A stretch of DNA of 64,000 bases. Origin: Solenopsis invicta (Eukaryota; Arthropoda; Insecta; Hymenoptera; Formicidae). Positions 1 to 11,072 of this stretch are shown here, in pieces. Position 1 is the stretch's first letter; every line of letters starts with the position of its first letter. Below the pieces are notes generated by a model. The model was not told the DNA's origin, did not search any database, and saw nothing but the letters and a program-made list of their open reading frames with translations. The position numbers were made by a program, and so were the translations under genes. The stretch covers positions 22,934,501-22,998,500 of the forward strand of contig NC_052668.1 of NCBI RefSeq assembly GCF_016802725.1, read 5' to 3'.

Positions 1-232
1 TGACTTCCAGGCCGCAATTGGCCGCCGCTGGACGACTGATAGCGGGCGGCGAGAAGCACGAGGTCGCCGACTGTTGCTCGTGTAGCAGGGCCTTGCAGTC
101 CATGCCCAGCAAAGCTGAGCTTGGACCCTGCAGGCTCTTGACGGCTGACAGCTGATAGGTCTTGAGGACGGTCTTCAACTGCGGGCTGTACGACTGACCG
201 GCGACGGTATTCCCAGGCAATAGGGTCTCCAT
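1..232 (-). CDS. N-terminal exon of an unidentified protein, cut by the window edge
   Basis: The reverse complement from ATG (230-232) stays open for 77 codons to the window edge and reads METLLPGNTVAGQSYSPQLK and onward. Third positions are strongly G/C (for example GTC, CTC, AAG, CTG, CAG), which is the best sign that it is coding. An in-frame TGA lies about 26 codons upstream, so this ATG is a credible start. The segment is rich in Ser, Gln, Ala and Leu with Cys scattered through it, like the low-complexity N-terminus of a transcription factor, but no domain is visible and I do not recognise the family. The GA-rich (minus-strand) tract upstream is probably its 5' UTR or promoter. Confidence 0.6.
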   Translation of the reverse strand, partial: METLLPGNTVAGQSYSPQLKTVLKTYQLSAVKSLQGPSSALLGMDCKALLHEQQSATSCFSPPAISRPAAANCGLEV

Positions 233-2018
233 TGTGCACGCGTATCCGAGAGATTGTGCGCGTTCCCCTTTCCCCGGGAGGAAGAGGATGACGAGCGTGA
301 GCAACGATCACCGCCACTCTTAACGTATGCACTCGCCACGCAGACCTCGGCACATTCGATATCACTTTATATGTATATATTTATATATTTAGCCGATGTA
401 TACAATATATTCGGTATTACACTTGGACCATCTACGAGTTTATTTATGTCGCGGATGACGGAGCAGCGGGACCGGGCACTAGCACGACAACTGGCTCGAC
501 AGCTCGGCTTCCTCGCGATTCCACTTCCATGTTACTCGGGCCCAACGCGTCGTCGTCGTCGTCGTTGTTGTTGTTGTCGTTCCGCTTCCACCGCATTCCT
601 CGCGCTCGCTCGCGAATCGACGATCGTGCCGCGAGACAGACGCGGGTCCATCCTCTCCGCACACCGAACGGGGTTTTCTAACCCGCGCGCGCGCTACGGA
701 GGGCTCCGCTTCTCGCTCGCTCTCTTTCTACCCTTCTCTATCACTCTCTCTCTCTCTCTCTTTCTCTCACACGCACTCTCTCACTCCGCTCCCGTCGTCC
801 GGCACGAGAGGCCGAGTTACACGCGTATAACCCGTTCGCGCGCGTCCTTCCTTCCTCCCTATGCTCGTCCCTCCCGCCGCTGCATTACGCGTCGCCGACG
901 AAGACAACGATGCGACTACCGCCGCGACCCGCGATCGCGCGATGCCACCACTTCCACGTACATGATAAAGCCGCTCTCGCCGATCGTCTCCCTCGTCCTC
1001 TTTGTCTGTGCTTTTCTCTCTCTCTCTCTCTCTCTATCTTCCTCGCGCACGCTTTCGCGGGCAGAAAAGTGCGTTACGCGAAGATCGTACGCAGCGAACG
1101 CTGTCCTCCGAACGAGAGCCTCCTCCTCGTGAGTTCTCTCCGATTCTCTGTCGCGAACTCCCTTCTTGTTCTCCGCTACTGCCCTCTTCCTCCTCTGTAC
1201 CTCCTCGTCTTCTTCTTCTTCCTTCTTGTTCTGTACTGCCGCCACCACCACCACTACTAGTACTACCACCACCAACCTCCTCCTCCTCCTCCTCCTCCTC
1301 CTCCTCCTCCTGCTGCTCTTCCTCCTACTACAGCGGCGACGGCGGTTTTCAACGCGACGTTCTCGCAGCCGCGAATTCGATGCGCGACGAAAGCAGCACG
1401 GTCATGGATACGGCGGGCCGACGATCCATAGCTGGGTCTTACAATCTTATCGAACGCAATCTACGGACAACGAAATGGCACATGCTTTAACATACATGTA
1501 TACATAATATATATGTTTAGTGTCTATTTATCTTTCGAATTTATCGTCGCACGTTGCTCACTAGCTGTACGGACTACGGACACGCGCGCGTTTCTATTTA
1601 TTATTTCTCCTTCTCTCTCTCTCTTTCTCCGTTCGTCACTTCACCACGGCGCACTGCTGTCGTGGACGGTGCATGTTATCAGTAGTGTCCACCGTCCCGT
1701 CGACGACGTCGTTCCCCACCGCGCGCCAACGCACGAGCCACCTCTTTCTCCTCCTCTTCCTCCGCCGCCTCCTCCTTGTCCTCCTCCACCTCCTCGTCGT
1801 CGCTGTCGCTACTGGCGTCGCCGACGATCGCTATCGGTACGCCGCGCCGCCGTACGCGCCAACAACAACGAGGATGTCGGCGATGATACGTCCGACGTTC
1901 GGCGAAATATTATCGCATCACTGGAGCGCAACCACCAGCACGGCTGGCATCGTCAGACGACGAGCGATTTACTCGTCGGCACGTCACGACGCAATGGCGT
2001 ATCGATCGCGACGACGGC

Positions 2019-2050
<32 letters not shown>

Positions 2051-3231
2051 CGGCGACGGCGGCGGCGGAGTACGCACCGTATGACCGTGGAGAAGGCGAC
2101 GATGACGACGACGACGATGGGTTACAGCGGACACTCGCAGCGGGAGCACGCATTATTTCTTACCGCGCCGCGAGAGGTGTCAATGATGACGATCCGATCC
2201 CGATCTCGGGGCGACGTGGTAACCGATGGACCATCCGCCGATGCGAGCGCACGCACGCACGAGCTCTGCGACGCGAATATTTTTCTGTCTTTCCCTCTCT
2301 CTCTTTCTCCTTCTCTTCCTGTCTGCCTCCTCTCGCCCGTCGGTCTCTCTCTCCCTCTCCCGCCCTATGCACAGACGCTAACGAGACAACGGCAGACCTC
2401 CGCGATATATACGTACGCTTTTCACGCACGCTCCTCCTCGCCCACCGCGCTTTCGTGGACGACGACCGTGTGGATGGCCGTCTCTCGTTTTTTTCTTTCC
2501 CTCCCTCTCGCTCGCTTGCCCGCGCTCCGCGAAGTCTTTTTGCTCTCGCGCGCGAGCGGAGGGGCCCTTCTCCTTCTCTCTTTCTCTCCCGGCGATGTCC
2601 GTGGCTATACACATGCGCGCGACCGCGTAAACACGACGAGACGAGAATCGGAGACGACGGAGCCCTTGAGAGCGAGACTGTCTCCTCTCATGCAGAACAC
2701 ATGTACACGTGCACGCACACACTCTCCCTTTCCGTCTGCCTGTCTGCGTACGCGTGTGTACGTGCACGTTCCTCGCGCTTCCTCGGTGCGAGTCCTCAAC
2801 CGGCTCCGTATACCGCGTGACGAAAAAGTTACCTCGTGCGGACCTTGTCTACGACGCGACGTCTTTTTAAATATTTTTTTTTTTTATTTCTCTTTCTCTC
2901 TTCAATGTTAAATATTTTGGCAATTAAGTGCCAATTTTTAAAATAGTTTCAAGGTTATCGTCGTTTTCTTAAAGATCATGTTCTCTTTGCTGCAAGAACG
3001 AATGTTCTTCGACATCGCGGTCTCGCCATGATCCTACATCCAACTTCTCGGCACCCGGTACGTGCACGCGCGCGTTTCTGCACGCACGCCTCGGTGTGCG
3101 TGCCGCGAGCTCCGCTCGGCCGCGCGCACGCGTCCGCTTGGTGGTAAAGAATCACCGTAAACTCCGCATGCCTGTCTCGTTCCCCTCTACGAGCATCGCG
3201 GCCGCCGCCGCCGCCGCCGACGGCGGCGGCA

Positions 3232-3264
<33 letters not shown>

Positions 3265-3400
3265 TCGGCCACTCCTCCCTTTTCTTCCCCTCTCTCGCGA
3301 CAACCGGCCACCTACTGCGCACCATCGCGCCTGTCGCGAACAGTGCCGGAGCAAGAAAATAGATTCATGCTGCTACATTATCATGCAGGATCCACGTAAA
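233..3400. repeat. CT/GA-rich low-complexity upstream tract with trinucleotide runs
   Basis: About 3 kb of strand-biased, CpG-rich, simple sequence. It contains CT runs (about 744-775 and 1014-1034), CTC/CCT runs (about 1275-1316), a GGC/GGT-rich stretch (about 2020-2068), and GCC then GAC runs (3200-3263). Open frames occur on both strands but consist of homopolymeric residues (Ser, Arg, Val, Asp, Leu runs) and overlap each other, so I do not call them genes. The most economical reading is the promoter or 5' UTR of the minus-strand gene that starts at 232. The sequence does not show a start site. Confidence 0.5.
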
Positions 3401-4031
3401 ACGCTCGTATTAATCTATCCTATTACAGTAAATTACTGGAGCTCCTTGTGACCTTAAGGGCATCCTAGTTCCTGTAAATGTTTATTCCTAACGCTGTATG
3501 CTTTGTTCCTACAGCTACAACACGTGGCTCTCTAGATATATTTAAGCAGAAGGAAAAAGCGGAGCATTGGAGCACTCGGAAATATCTCTATATATCTCGC
3601 TCCGTTTGCGAACTATTGTCTTTGGATTTCATTCAGGACAAGGACGTAATGTCGGGAAGCAGGTAAGAATAATCTGAAAGAAGAATGGATTTTTAGAGCA
3701 CACCAGAACTAAGGAAATTTGTCAAAGCTACAAAATGATCGAAGGCAACTATATAAGAAAATGATTTTACTTTTATCAGCGAAACCCGTTATGAACTTCT
3801 CTCCGCTTCGGTCCTGGCCACATCCCTGCGGTCCCCTCACCGCGTCTCCTAAAGAGAGCAGGTGTGTGCGCGTCATACGCATGTGTGTCAATCCGTACAC
3901 ACACACATACGCACGTAGGCCGCAACGCGCATAGCTCGGTTACGACGCGCGGTCGGCGGCACGCGTCTGTGTGAATCGGACGCCGACAGCCGTCTAGTCA
4001 TGTGACCTTCCCGTCAAAATAGCCTGCGTAC
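3401..4031. other. Intergenic stretch with no supported gene
   Basis: Short open frames are present on both strands (for example 3478-3666 plus and 3709-3906 minus) but show no domain, no coding-like third-position pattern and no convincing exon pair. Short CA/GT-type runs occur around 3860-3910. I see no recognisable element here. Confidence 0.4.
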
Positions 4032-4254
4032 CTCCCCGCGCATCACGCACACACTCGTACACGGCGGCGGTATGCCACACACGCATCCGCGGACGACGAC
4101 GTAGAGGTGCGGCCGCGGCGTGCGCGCTCTTGGGTATCGTTGCCATCTTGTGTTCATTGTCAGGGACGGCACGAGTCTCCGGTGTTGACGACGATGATGA
4201 TGATGACGACGCGCTCCCCGTTTTTTCCGGGGAGTAGCCGCCTCCGGACGCCAT
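4032..4254 (-). other. Possible minus-strand first exon with ATG and splice donor
   Basis: From ATG at 4252-4254 a minus-strand frame reads MASGGGYSPEKTGS, then a serine run and a basic, alanine-rich part. At 4032/4031 there is a fair donor (GAG|GTACGC), giving 74 codons plus one base. It sits in a CpG-rich patch about 0.36 kb beyond the CWC22 stop and could be a 5' exon of the gene that continues leftward. The serine run comes from a GAT/GAC repeat and third-position bias is weak, so chance is a real alternative. Confidence 0.2.
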
Positions 4255-4472
4255 CCTTAACGCATTGTGAAAATGATGGAAAAGATCGTTAGCTAAATTC
4301 CGAGGAACTTATTTAGGAACGCATAAACGCCTCATGTCTTCTGAAAATATTAAAATATCACGAATGTAATTAAATGATAAAAATAGTACTACATATTTAA
4401 AAAAAAGAACAGGTAAAATTCTAATATAGTTTTTTTATCGAATAGTCTACAAAATAAAATATTGTATCTCCA

Positions 4473-4478
4473 TTTATT
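4473..4478 (-). terminator. Poly(A) signal candidate for CWC22
   Basis: Minus-strand AATAAA about 140 bases past the CWC22 stop. Another AATAAA overlaps the stop codon itself (4618-4623) and is less likely to be used. Confidence 0.35.
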
Positions 4479-4618
4479 ATTCCTGCTCATTTGGAACTCT
4501 AAATTTGTAAAATGTCAGTCATAGAATATAATTTATACAGAATACTTATCATACTTATCATACTTATCTAACTTATAAATAAAGAATGTATTTTTACAAT
4601 AATTAATTCCTATCTGTT

Positions 4619-6913
4619 TTATTTGTCCTTTTTCGATGTCTTGCCTCTCTCCTTCTTCCTGCTTTGTGTCTTCTTAGATTTCTCTTCTTTCTTGTCCTTT
4701 GGCTTAGACGATTTCTTTTCTTTTCGTTTATGCTGTACTCTTTTCTTTTTCTTTGCCGGAACCTTATCTTCCTCCTCCGATGACGACGACAACGACGACG
4801 ACGACGACGACGAAGAAGAAGAATCGGTTGACGTCGAACCAGACGAGCTGGAGCTGGATGACGAACTAGACTCATCAGAACTTGAGAGCTCCTCCTGCTT
4901 GGTAGTTAAGACTGGCACAACAACTGGTTTTGGATGCGACTTTAAATGTTCCCTCAAATCGTCCGTCAAACCACCCAAGCCGATCGACGTGAAGAAGTTG
5001 ATTGCGAAACGTGTGTTCTTCGGGTCGTCTCTAGGAAATAGTCCTTCAAACACTTCTTGCAACGTTATGTCTTTAACCCGTTCATTGAGCTTCGCTAAAC
5101 CCATGTACTCAGACAGCTCTTGAAACAAGATCTTGATAAATATTCTGTTGGAACTCGTGGTGTCCTCTTCGTTCAGTTTTATGCACGAAAGAACGCTCCA
5201 CGATATCGAATCTGTGAACAATAAATGCGCGAAAAACTTTGACACATTGCGCAATTTGTTGGTGTCGAGGCGGTGTATCGTTTGATAAGAATCCCTAAAG
5301 ATTTGCTCGAATGGAGTCACATACATTTTATTAATCGCGCAAAACCGACCGGCCAAAAGGCCAAAGAACTTCTCATATGTCCGCATCTCCGCGCAACAGT
5401 CCAAAAACATATGACATAGCTCGATCTCTTGCCCAGGTTTAAGTTGCATTTTCATCAACTTATGTGCACACTCTTCAAAATCGAGCGACGAGTGTATTGT
5501 CAGATATATAGTTCGTCGTAACGCAGTCAGATTTGTTTCCGTATTATCGACTATAATTCCTTCCTTTCCCTCAGTTTGTTCTGTGCCACTTTCTTCGTCT
5601 GAGCTCTCTCCCTCTCCATCTTCATCGTCGCCTTCAGAGTCACTGACATCCGAGCCAAGAATTTCTTTACATAGTTGTTTATATTTTTCTTCAGTGGCAA
5701 GATAGTCTGGGTCAAACTTGAACACGTTTAATATATCTTGCGCATTTATTTCGTCATCTAATTTTATCAAATGTGTTATTTGATTTTCTTCCTCCACAAG
5801 ATCCAGTTCTTCTGGCACAGCCTCATGATCCTTAAATCCATCTTTCCTGACCTGGAATATAACTTCTATCATATATTGGACTCGCTTGTCTAATTGTCCC
5901 TCGTGCAATATATTCCTCAGCATTTCAAAGATGGCTTCAATACCTCTTCGCGAAACCTCTCTCAGTTTCATTCCGCTTTCCTTCAAGAACGCTATGGCCA
6001 CTTCGACGGAATCGTCCGTCGGCGTTTCCAGCAGCAGAGTCAAGATTTCCAACGCAATAATCTCATAAGCTACACGCTGATTAACTAAATGTGCTATAAA
6101 AGTTCCTGAGGATATACATAAAGGTTTATCATTCCTCTTAAATCCACGCTTGAACTGTAATACAAGTCGCGAAAGCACTAGTTCACCTATGTTAGGAAAC
6201 TTGGAATTTATTATAGCTGTCAGCGCTGCATAAACTGGCGTGAACGTTGGTGACGCGGCTTGCGCTTGAATGATAGATCGTGCTAACAAACCTCTACCAC
6301 GAATAATGTTCTCGCGCAGCAGCTCCCGCGTTATGATCCCGATATTGCTGGTGTTAACTTTGTTGATGTATCCGTGGATGGACTTCTTTAGAGCTTCCCA
6401 TGCGATGCGCTGGTAAGCAGCTCCCGACTTGTCGGTAATTTCTGCTTGAAGCATACGCAACTTGGCAGGCGGGATATACGCGCCTCCCGTCTTCGACGTC
6501 AAAAGATCCGCCGCTCGCTTTTGTTTGACCTCTGCTGGGTTCTCTCGCGTCTTGTCCGGTTCCCCGTAGTACCTGCTGCCGATCTCCTCCCGCAGCGAAT
6601 CACGCTTGCCGCCCGCTTCGCCGTCGCTGTCCCTGGCATCTTCACGTTCGTCGTTGTACCTACGATCTCTGTGATCGTCACGCCGAGATCCCCGATGATC
6701 GTCTTCACGCCTGGAGCCGCGGTGATCGTCCCGCCTGGAACTCCTGTGTTCGTCGTTACGTCTGGAACTTCTGTGATCATCGTGATGCTTGGAGCTCTTG
6801 TGATCGCCATTATGCCTGGACTCCTTGTGATCGTCGTCACGCTTGTGATCCTTGCGCTTGCGATAGTGTTCTTCGCTCTCCTCCTCGTCTCTTCGCGAAT
6901 GCGATCTTTTCAT
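4619..6913 (-). CDS. CWC22: Pre-mRNA-splicing factor CWC22 (nucampholin)
   Basis: A single uninterrupted 764-codon exon. The open frame reaches further to TTG at 6934, but the first ATG is at 6911-6913 (MKRSHSRRDEEE). Domains: an RS/RD-rich charged N-terminus with repeated DDHRGSRR-like units (about 1-110); the MIF4G domain (about 168-375, beginning QRIAWEALKKSIHGY); an acidic linker; the MA3 domain (about 461-565, NLTALRRTIYLTIHSS); and a Ser-rich then Lys-rich tail. Established knowledge: CWC22 is a spliceosome component that binds eIF4A3 through MIF4G and escorts it for exon-junction-complex deposition in the nucleus. A likely 5' UTR intron ends at 6970 (TTTACAG on the minus strand) with candidate donors near 7088 or 7268. 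The serine tract is encoded by GAC/GAA-type repeats on the plus strand and may vary in length. The gene is head to head with mRpL19. Confidence 0.95.
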   Translation of the reverse strand: MKRSHSRRDEEESEEHYRKRKDHKRDDDHKESRHNGDHKSSKHHDDHRSSRRNDEHRSSRRDDHRGSRREDDHRGSRRDDHRDRRYNDEREDARDSDGEAGGKRDSLREEIGSRYYGEPDKTRENPAEVKQKRAADLLTSKTGGAYIPPAKLRMLQAEITDKSGAAYQRIAWEALKKSIHGYINKVNTSNIGIITRELLRENIIRGRGLLARSIIQAQAASPTFTPVYAALTAIINSKFPNIGELVLSRLVLQFKRGFKRNDKPLCISSGTFIAHLVNQRVAYEIIALEILTLLLETPTDDSVEVAIAFLKESGMKLREVSRRGIEAIFEMLRNILHEGQLDKRVQYMIEVIFQVRKDGFKDHEAVPEELDLVEEENQITHLIKLDDEINAQDILNVFKFDPDYLATEEKYKQLCKEILGSDVSDSEGDDEDGEGESSDEESGTEQTEGKEGIIVDNTETNLTALRRTIYLTIHSSLDFEECAHKLMKMQLKPGQEIELCHMFLDCCAEMRTYEKFFGLLAGRFCAINKMYVTPFEQIFRDSYQTIHRLDTNKLRNVSKFFAHLLFTDSISWSVLSCIKLNEEDTTSSNRIFIKILFQELSEYMGLAKLNERVKDITLQEVFEGLFPRDDPKNTRFAINFFTSIGLGGLTDDLREHLKSHPKPVVVPVLTTKQEELSSSDESSSSSSSSSSGSTSTDSSSSSSSSSSLSSSSEEEDKVPAKKKKRVQHKRKEKKSSKPKDKKEEKSKKTQSRKKERGKTSKKDK

Positions 6914-7585
6914 TTTGTCTTTATATAACCTCAAACAATGCCTGTTGCGAATCTTCCAGTTATACTATTCTGTAAATGTAAAAATTATTCGGTTACATAC
7001 TACATATTACGCAATATTACGATACTTTTAATTGAATCGTGATACGTAATTACAGAGATGCGATAAAGAAATCCACATTCGCGTTTACCTTTGATTCGCT
7101 CGAATCTTGAGCACACTTGAGCACCAGCACTTTCAAGACGCTCGAAAAACATAACCAATAATTATAAACCAAAAGATGTCGCCGTAGTCGCTGAATCAAT
7201 TCGCAATTAAATTCGCAGCATACTTTTCTAAATTATATTTGAACTGATTTGAACTTGCGAATTTATTTACCTCTTGAGAGCGAAAACCTATGCAAAATTC
7301 TTGTAAAAAAAACGGTTCAACAAGTCTGTGCTAAAATCATATGGTAGGGGTACTCCCATTACATGATTTTAACATAGAAAAAAAGGGAAAAGGCCGGCAT
7401 GGCTGGGCATAGCTGGGAGCTGGGCATGGCGCATGGCGCATGGCCCAAAGAGGTTGTATGCATGGCCGCTCCTCAGAGGTTCTTCTTTGGTTCAGTGCTT
7501 GTGAGATAAATCTTTTTTTTAAAAACGAGAAAAAGATTGTGCGTGTTTATGAACATCTAAATGAAAATAATATAAAATTAAAGCG
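6914..7585. promoter_or_regulatory. Shared head-to-head promoter region of CWC22 and mRpL19
   Basis: This 0.67-kb gap separates two divergent start codons. It contains a CWC22 5' UTR acceptor (minus strand, exon edge 6969/6970) and donor-like AG|GTAAAC (about 7088) and AG|GTAAAT (about 7268). At about 7395-7446 a short local repeat of GGGCATGGC/GCGCATGGC-type words sits just upstream of a CT-rich segment that could hold the mRpL19 start site. Start sites themselves are inferred. Confidence 0.45.
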
Positions 7586-8775
7586 ATGGTTGTGATTTCA
7601 AGAATTTTTTCTCGTGGTTACGGCGGATTAAGAGCAGCGAAAGTATTACGTAGGTTATGTTATATTATTATTTTATCCAGTTGTTTATATACAACAAAAT
7701 TGGAGCAAGATTTGTTTTCTATTATATATATGAAATTTTTAATTATTGAGACTATATAAATTTATTTTTTTACAGGTCATGTAGTCAGAGCAAATTCCTC
7801 CACGATCGCCCAAGACTCTGTGCAAGAATCGCAAAATAACAATAAAATAGAACAAAATGAACAGAAGGGAATGATCACAAATAGATATAGATTCATGTAT
7901 CCAGAATTTCTACCGGATCCAGATCCCAAATATCGCAACGCACTCCGAGAAAAGCTGGAGCGCATGGATATGTTGGCAAGGCGCTCGCACATAGCAATAC
8001 CTGAATTTTATGTCGGTTCCATATTAGCCGTAACTTATTCCGAGCCACATGCTCCTGGAAAAGTCAACAAATTTGTTGGCCTGTGTATCCAGAGGGAAGG
8101 ATGTGGTTTAAGGTCTACCTTTCTCTTGAGAAACGTGGTCGATAATCAAGGAGTTGAAGTGCTTTATGAATTATATGATCCTGCAATACAAAAGATAGAA
8201 TGTCTTAGGTATATTTACTTTATATAAATTACTATGAAATGTCCCTTTTATATCAATGATACTACGCATGACAAATGTTTAGGCTTGAGAAAAGATTGGA
8301 TCCACATCTACGATATTTGCGAGATGCACCAGCAGAACATAGTACCTTTCCTTTTGACATGGAGTCAGAATATTTGCCAGAAGGTGCACCAATACCTGTA
8401 AATGAGATCAAAGTTCAGCTCAATCCTCAACCATGGTTGGAGAAATGGGAACGTCAAGGGTTGAAAGGTGTGACAAATTTAGAGCTTAGAGAGAAGCAAA
8501 TTAGAAAAGCCAAGGCTGCGGAAAAGCCTTGGGAAAAATATGATCTTATGAAGAAATATCGGTAAGAAAGAAAAAACTGCTAACATATTTTTGTAATATT
8601 TAGCATTTTTAAGATGAATTCGTTATAAATTTAAATCTTGTTTAGGGAAACCATCCCCGAGGAGGATCAAAATGAGATATTTAATGAAGTGTATGCAAAG
8701 TTATACGAAATAGAAGTGACTAAACAAAGGCAAAAACATAAGAAACCTTTCATACGACCAAAGAAAACTGGGTGA
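7586..8775 (+). CDS. mRpL19: Mitochondrial large ribosomal subunit protein bL19m
   Basis: Four exons: 7586-7649, 7776-8208, 8283-8561 and 8646-8775, 301 aa. Junction phases close exactly: C|GT gives Arg, AG|G gives Arg, CG|G gives Arg. Introns are GT-AG and 74-126 bp. The N-terminus is basic and Ser/Arg-rich (MVVISRIFSRGYGG), as expected of a mitochondrial targeting peptide. The bL19 domain starts near residue 96 (IPEFYVGSILAVTYSEPH) and runs through FVGLCIQREGCGLRSTF and the LYELYDPAIQKIECL segment. The C-terminal part (PWLEKWERQGLK, then a Lys-rich end) is typical of animal mitochondrial L19. It is a structural protein of the 39S subunit in the matrix. Length fits the insect family (about 300 aa). 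Confidence 0.93.
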
Positions 8776-8823
8776 ACTTCTGATTATGTACAGTATTTTT
8801 TAATTCATATATAAGAAAATAGA

Positions 8824-8850
8824 AATAAATATATAAGAAAATGAAATAAA
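8824..8850 (+). terminator. Poly(A) signals of mRpL19
   Basis: Two AATAAA hexamers (8824-8829 and 8845-8850) lie 49-75 bases after the mRpL19 stop. Confidence 0.55.
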
Positions 8851-9613
8851 TATATTCGTTTTTTGTTACACTTCTGTATATCTTTGTAATGAGCCGTTGC
8901 ATTAATACCGTACAATTGTAATCATTATAGGAAAAATTAGAATTTTACAACTATCGAATTTAAACAAATATACATACAATTAAACATAAGAACAACAAAT
9001 TATAATTTGATTCTATTATTACATCTCAAGGAAAGTTTAAATCTATGTATTATATTTTATAATTTCACAGAATTTTCAATGATCAATAAGTTTTTATTGG
9101 GAAGTGAAAAATATACAATAGAAACTGGAAAACTTGTTTAATCCTAAATTTCTGTATCGCATTACCTTATTTTTATAATTATTTTTCTGCATCATTTTAA
9201 CACTTTGCATATTTCGAATGCATACATTTCAATATAGGCAAAAGTCATAACACACGTCCTATCGTACAGACGTGCACAATAATATGTTAAAAGCTAAATT
9301 AATTTCTATTAAAAATACAAATTATATAAATATTATTAATACATTGTTAAGAAACCATTGTTAAGAAACCGAAAATATTTCACATTTAATATTAAATATA
9401 CAATTATATTTAATTACTGTATATGCAATAATTTAATACACAATAATTAAATATATCATAATTAACATAAAACAATGTTGGAATACATTGTATAGACCGG
9501 AATTAAACTGAAATTTCCGGATGGCAGTCAAAGTGTTAAAACAGATAAGTCTTCCTTTTGCTTTTCTTTAGTTATTGGCTTAACAATACAAGAGATCACT
9601 GTAATAAAGAAAA
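8851..9613. other. Convergent intergenic / 3' UTR segment
   Basis: AT-rich, no open frame worth calling. It lies between the tail-to-tail mRpL19 and MYM genes. A minus-strand AATAAA at 9093-9098 is a candidate poly(A) signal for the MYM gene, which would give a 3' UTR of about 0.5 kb. Nothing else is seen. Confidence 0.45.
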
Positions 9614-11016
9614 TTAACTTGTTAGTAAAGCTACATTAATTTCTTTAACCATTTTAATGCGATATAACATTTTGACGAGTTGTTCCTTCGCGAGTGGCGA
9701 TGTTGAATACCATACTGGACTGTCTGGTACGCAACTGCGTTCTGGTAATAGATAGAAGACGTCATTTCGCGTCTTAACGCTTTCAGGGCTGAAATATTTC
9801 AAGTTTGAAATAATAAGGATATACGCATACCGAGAATTAAAACTGACATAATAAAGTAAATTTAATGTTGCATTGTTATCGTTTAATTATAATACACATA
9901 CGTACCATTTCGACAGATAGAATTCGTATAATTTAACAGGACATCTTAATGGATTCTCCTCATTTTCTTGTTGTTCATATACCTTCTTTTTCCTTGAATT
10001 AGCTTCTTTAAAAAAAAACAATAATTAGTAGATTAATTTATATTGATAAATCACAATTGAAAATTTTATGATGTGCAACAAATGAATAGATCATAACCAA
10101 CCAAGAGCTGATTGGGGCGGATAAAATCTTAGAAGGACGTTTCTTGAGCCAGGAACTTTTCCTGTCACTGCCGTGGGTTGAGCTGCTGGATTGCGTTTCC
10201 AATGTTTCATGATGTGAGAAAAAGAAAGTTGCATGTGTTCCTCCACTGTCTAAAAAAGATATTGATAAGTAGTAGAAAGATATTTATTAGTATGGCAATA
10301 AAATATTACAATAATGATTACGATTTTTTTTTATTAGTCAATTTCAAGTAGACTTACCACGAGATTAAAATGTTTCGTATTAAAAAACATAAGTGTGCTT
10401 AATAGAACATGTGGAGAATGAGCACCCAATTGTTTGCATTCCCATAAATGTTCCTCCTCCACCCTGGTTACAATGTATTCTACAAAACATGGTGTTTAAA
10501 AAGACAAAATAATAAAAATAAAAATAAAATTACAATGAATTACAAATTACACTTACGTGCCTCGTTGTACAGTACAGAGAACTTTTTCGCTACTTCGTTT
10601 AGGCAATCTGTAAATTTCTCATAATACGAATCTGTGAATATGTTGTCGATCCTATTATTCTCAAACAAGTATTGTTGTATTCCTAAAATAAATTGAATAA
10701 ATAAAAAAAAGTTTGAGGCTAAAACAAAGATTCATGAAAGAGATCTATTTAATTGTAACTGTTGATTCTTGTAAAGATTGATTTACCTAGGCAAAGATAA
10801 TATATTGTATCAGGAGCATATTCTGCACCATTTGGTTTTCTTACTTCCTTCACAAAAAGACATAAAGAATAATTTAATTCGTCCGCAGTAAGTTGTAAGA
10901 GATCTGTTTTGAACAACTTTATCTTCCTCATTGGCGTAATTTGTTTTTCTAATTCAGCATTCTTTCCTACTACCTGTATATTTATTATTTAGAGTAAATG
11001 TTTTGTCATAGTAAAT

Positions 11017-11072
<56 letters not shown>

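Noticed and set aside
254..2911. Several long open frames of 110-435 codons on both strands
   Set aside because: They overlap one another on opposite strands, consist of Ser/Arg/Leu/Val/Asp runs produced by CT-, GGC- and GAC-type repeats, and have no domain or splice context.
4623..6928. Plus-strand frames opposite CWC22
   Set aside because: They are mirror frames of the RS/RD and Ser/Lys-rich coding sequence of CWC22.
6914..6934. Upstream in-frame TTG extension of CWC22
   Set aside because: TTG is not a normal start in insect nuclear genes; the first ATG at 6911-6913 gives a standard N-terminus.
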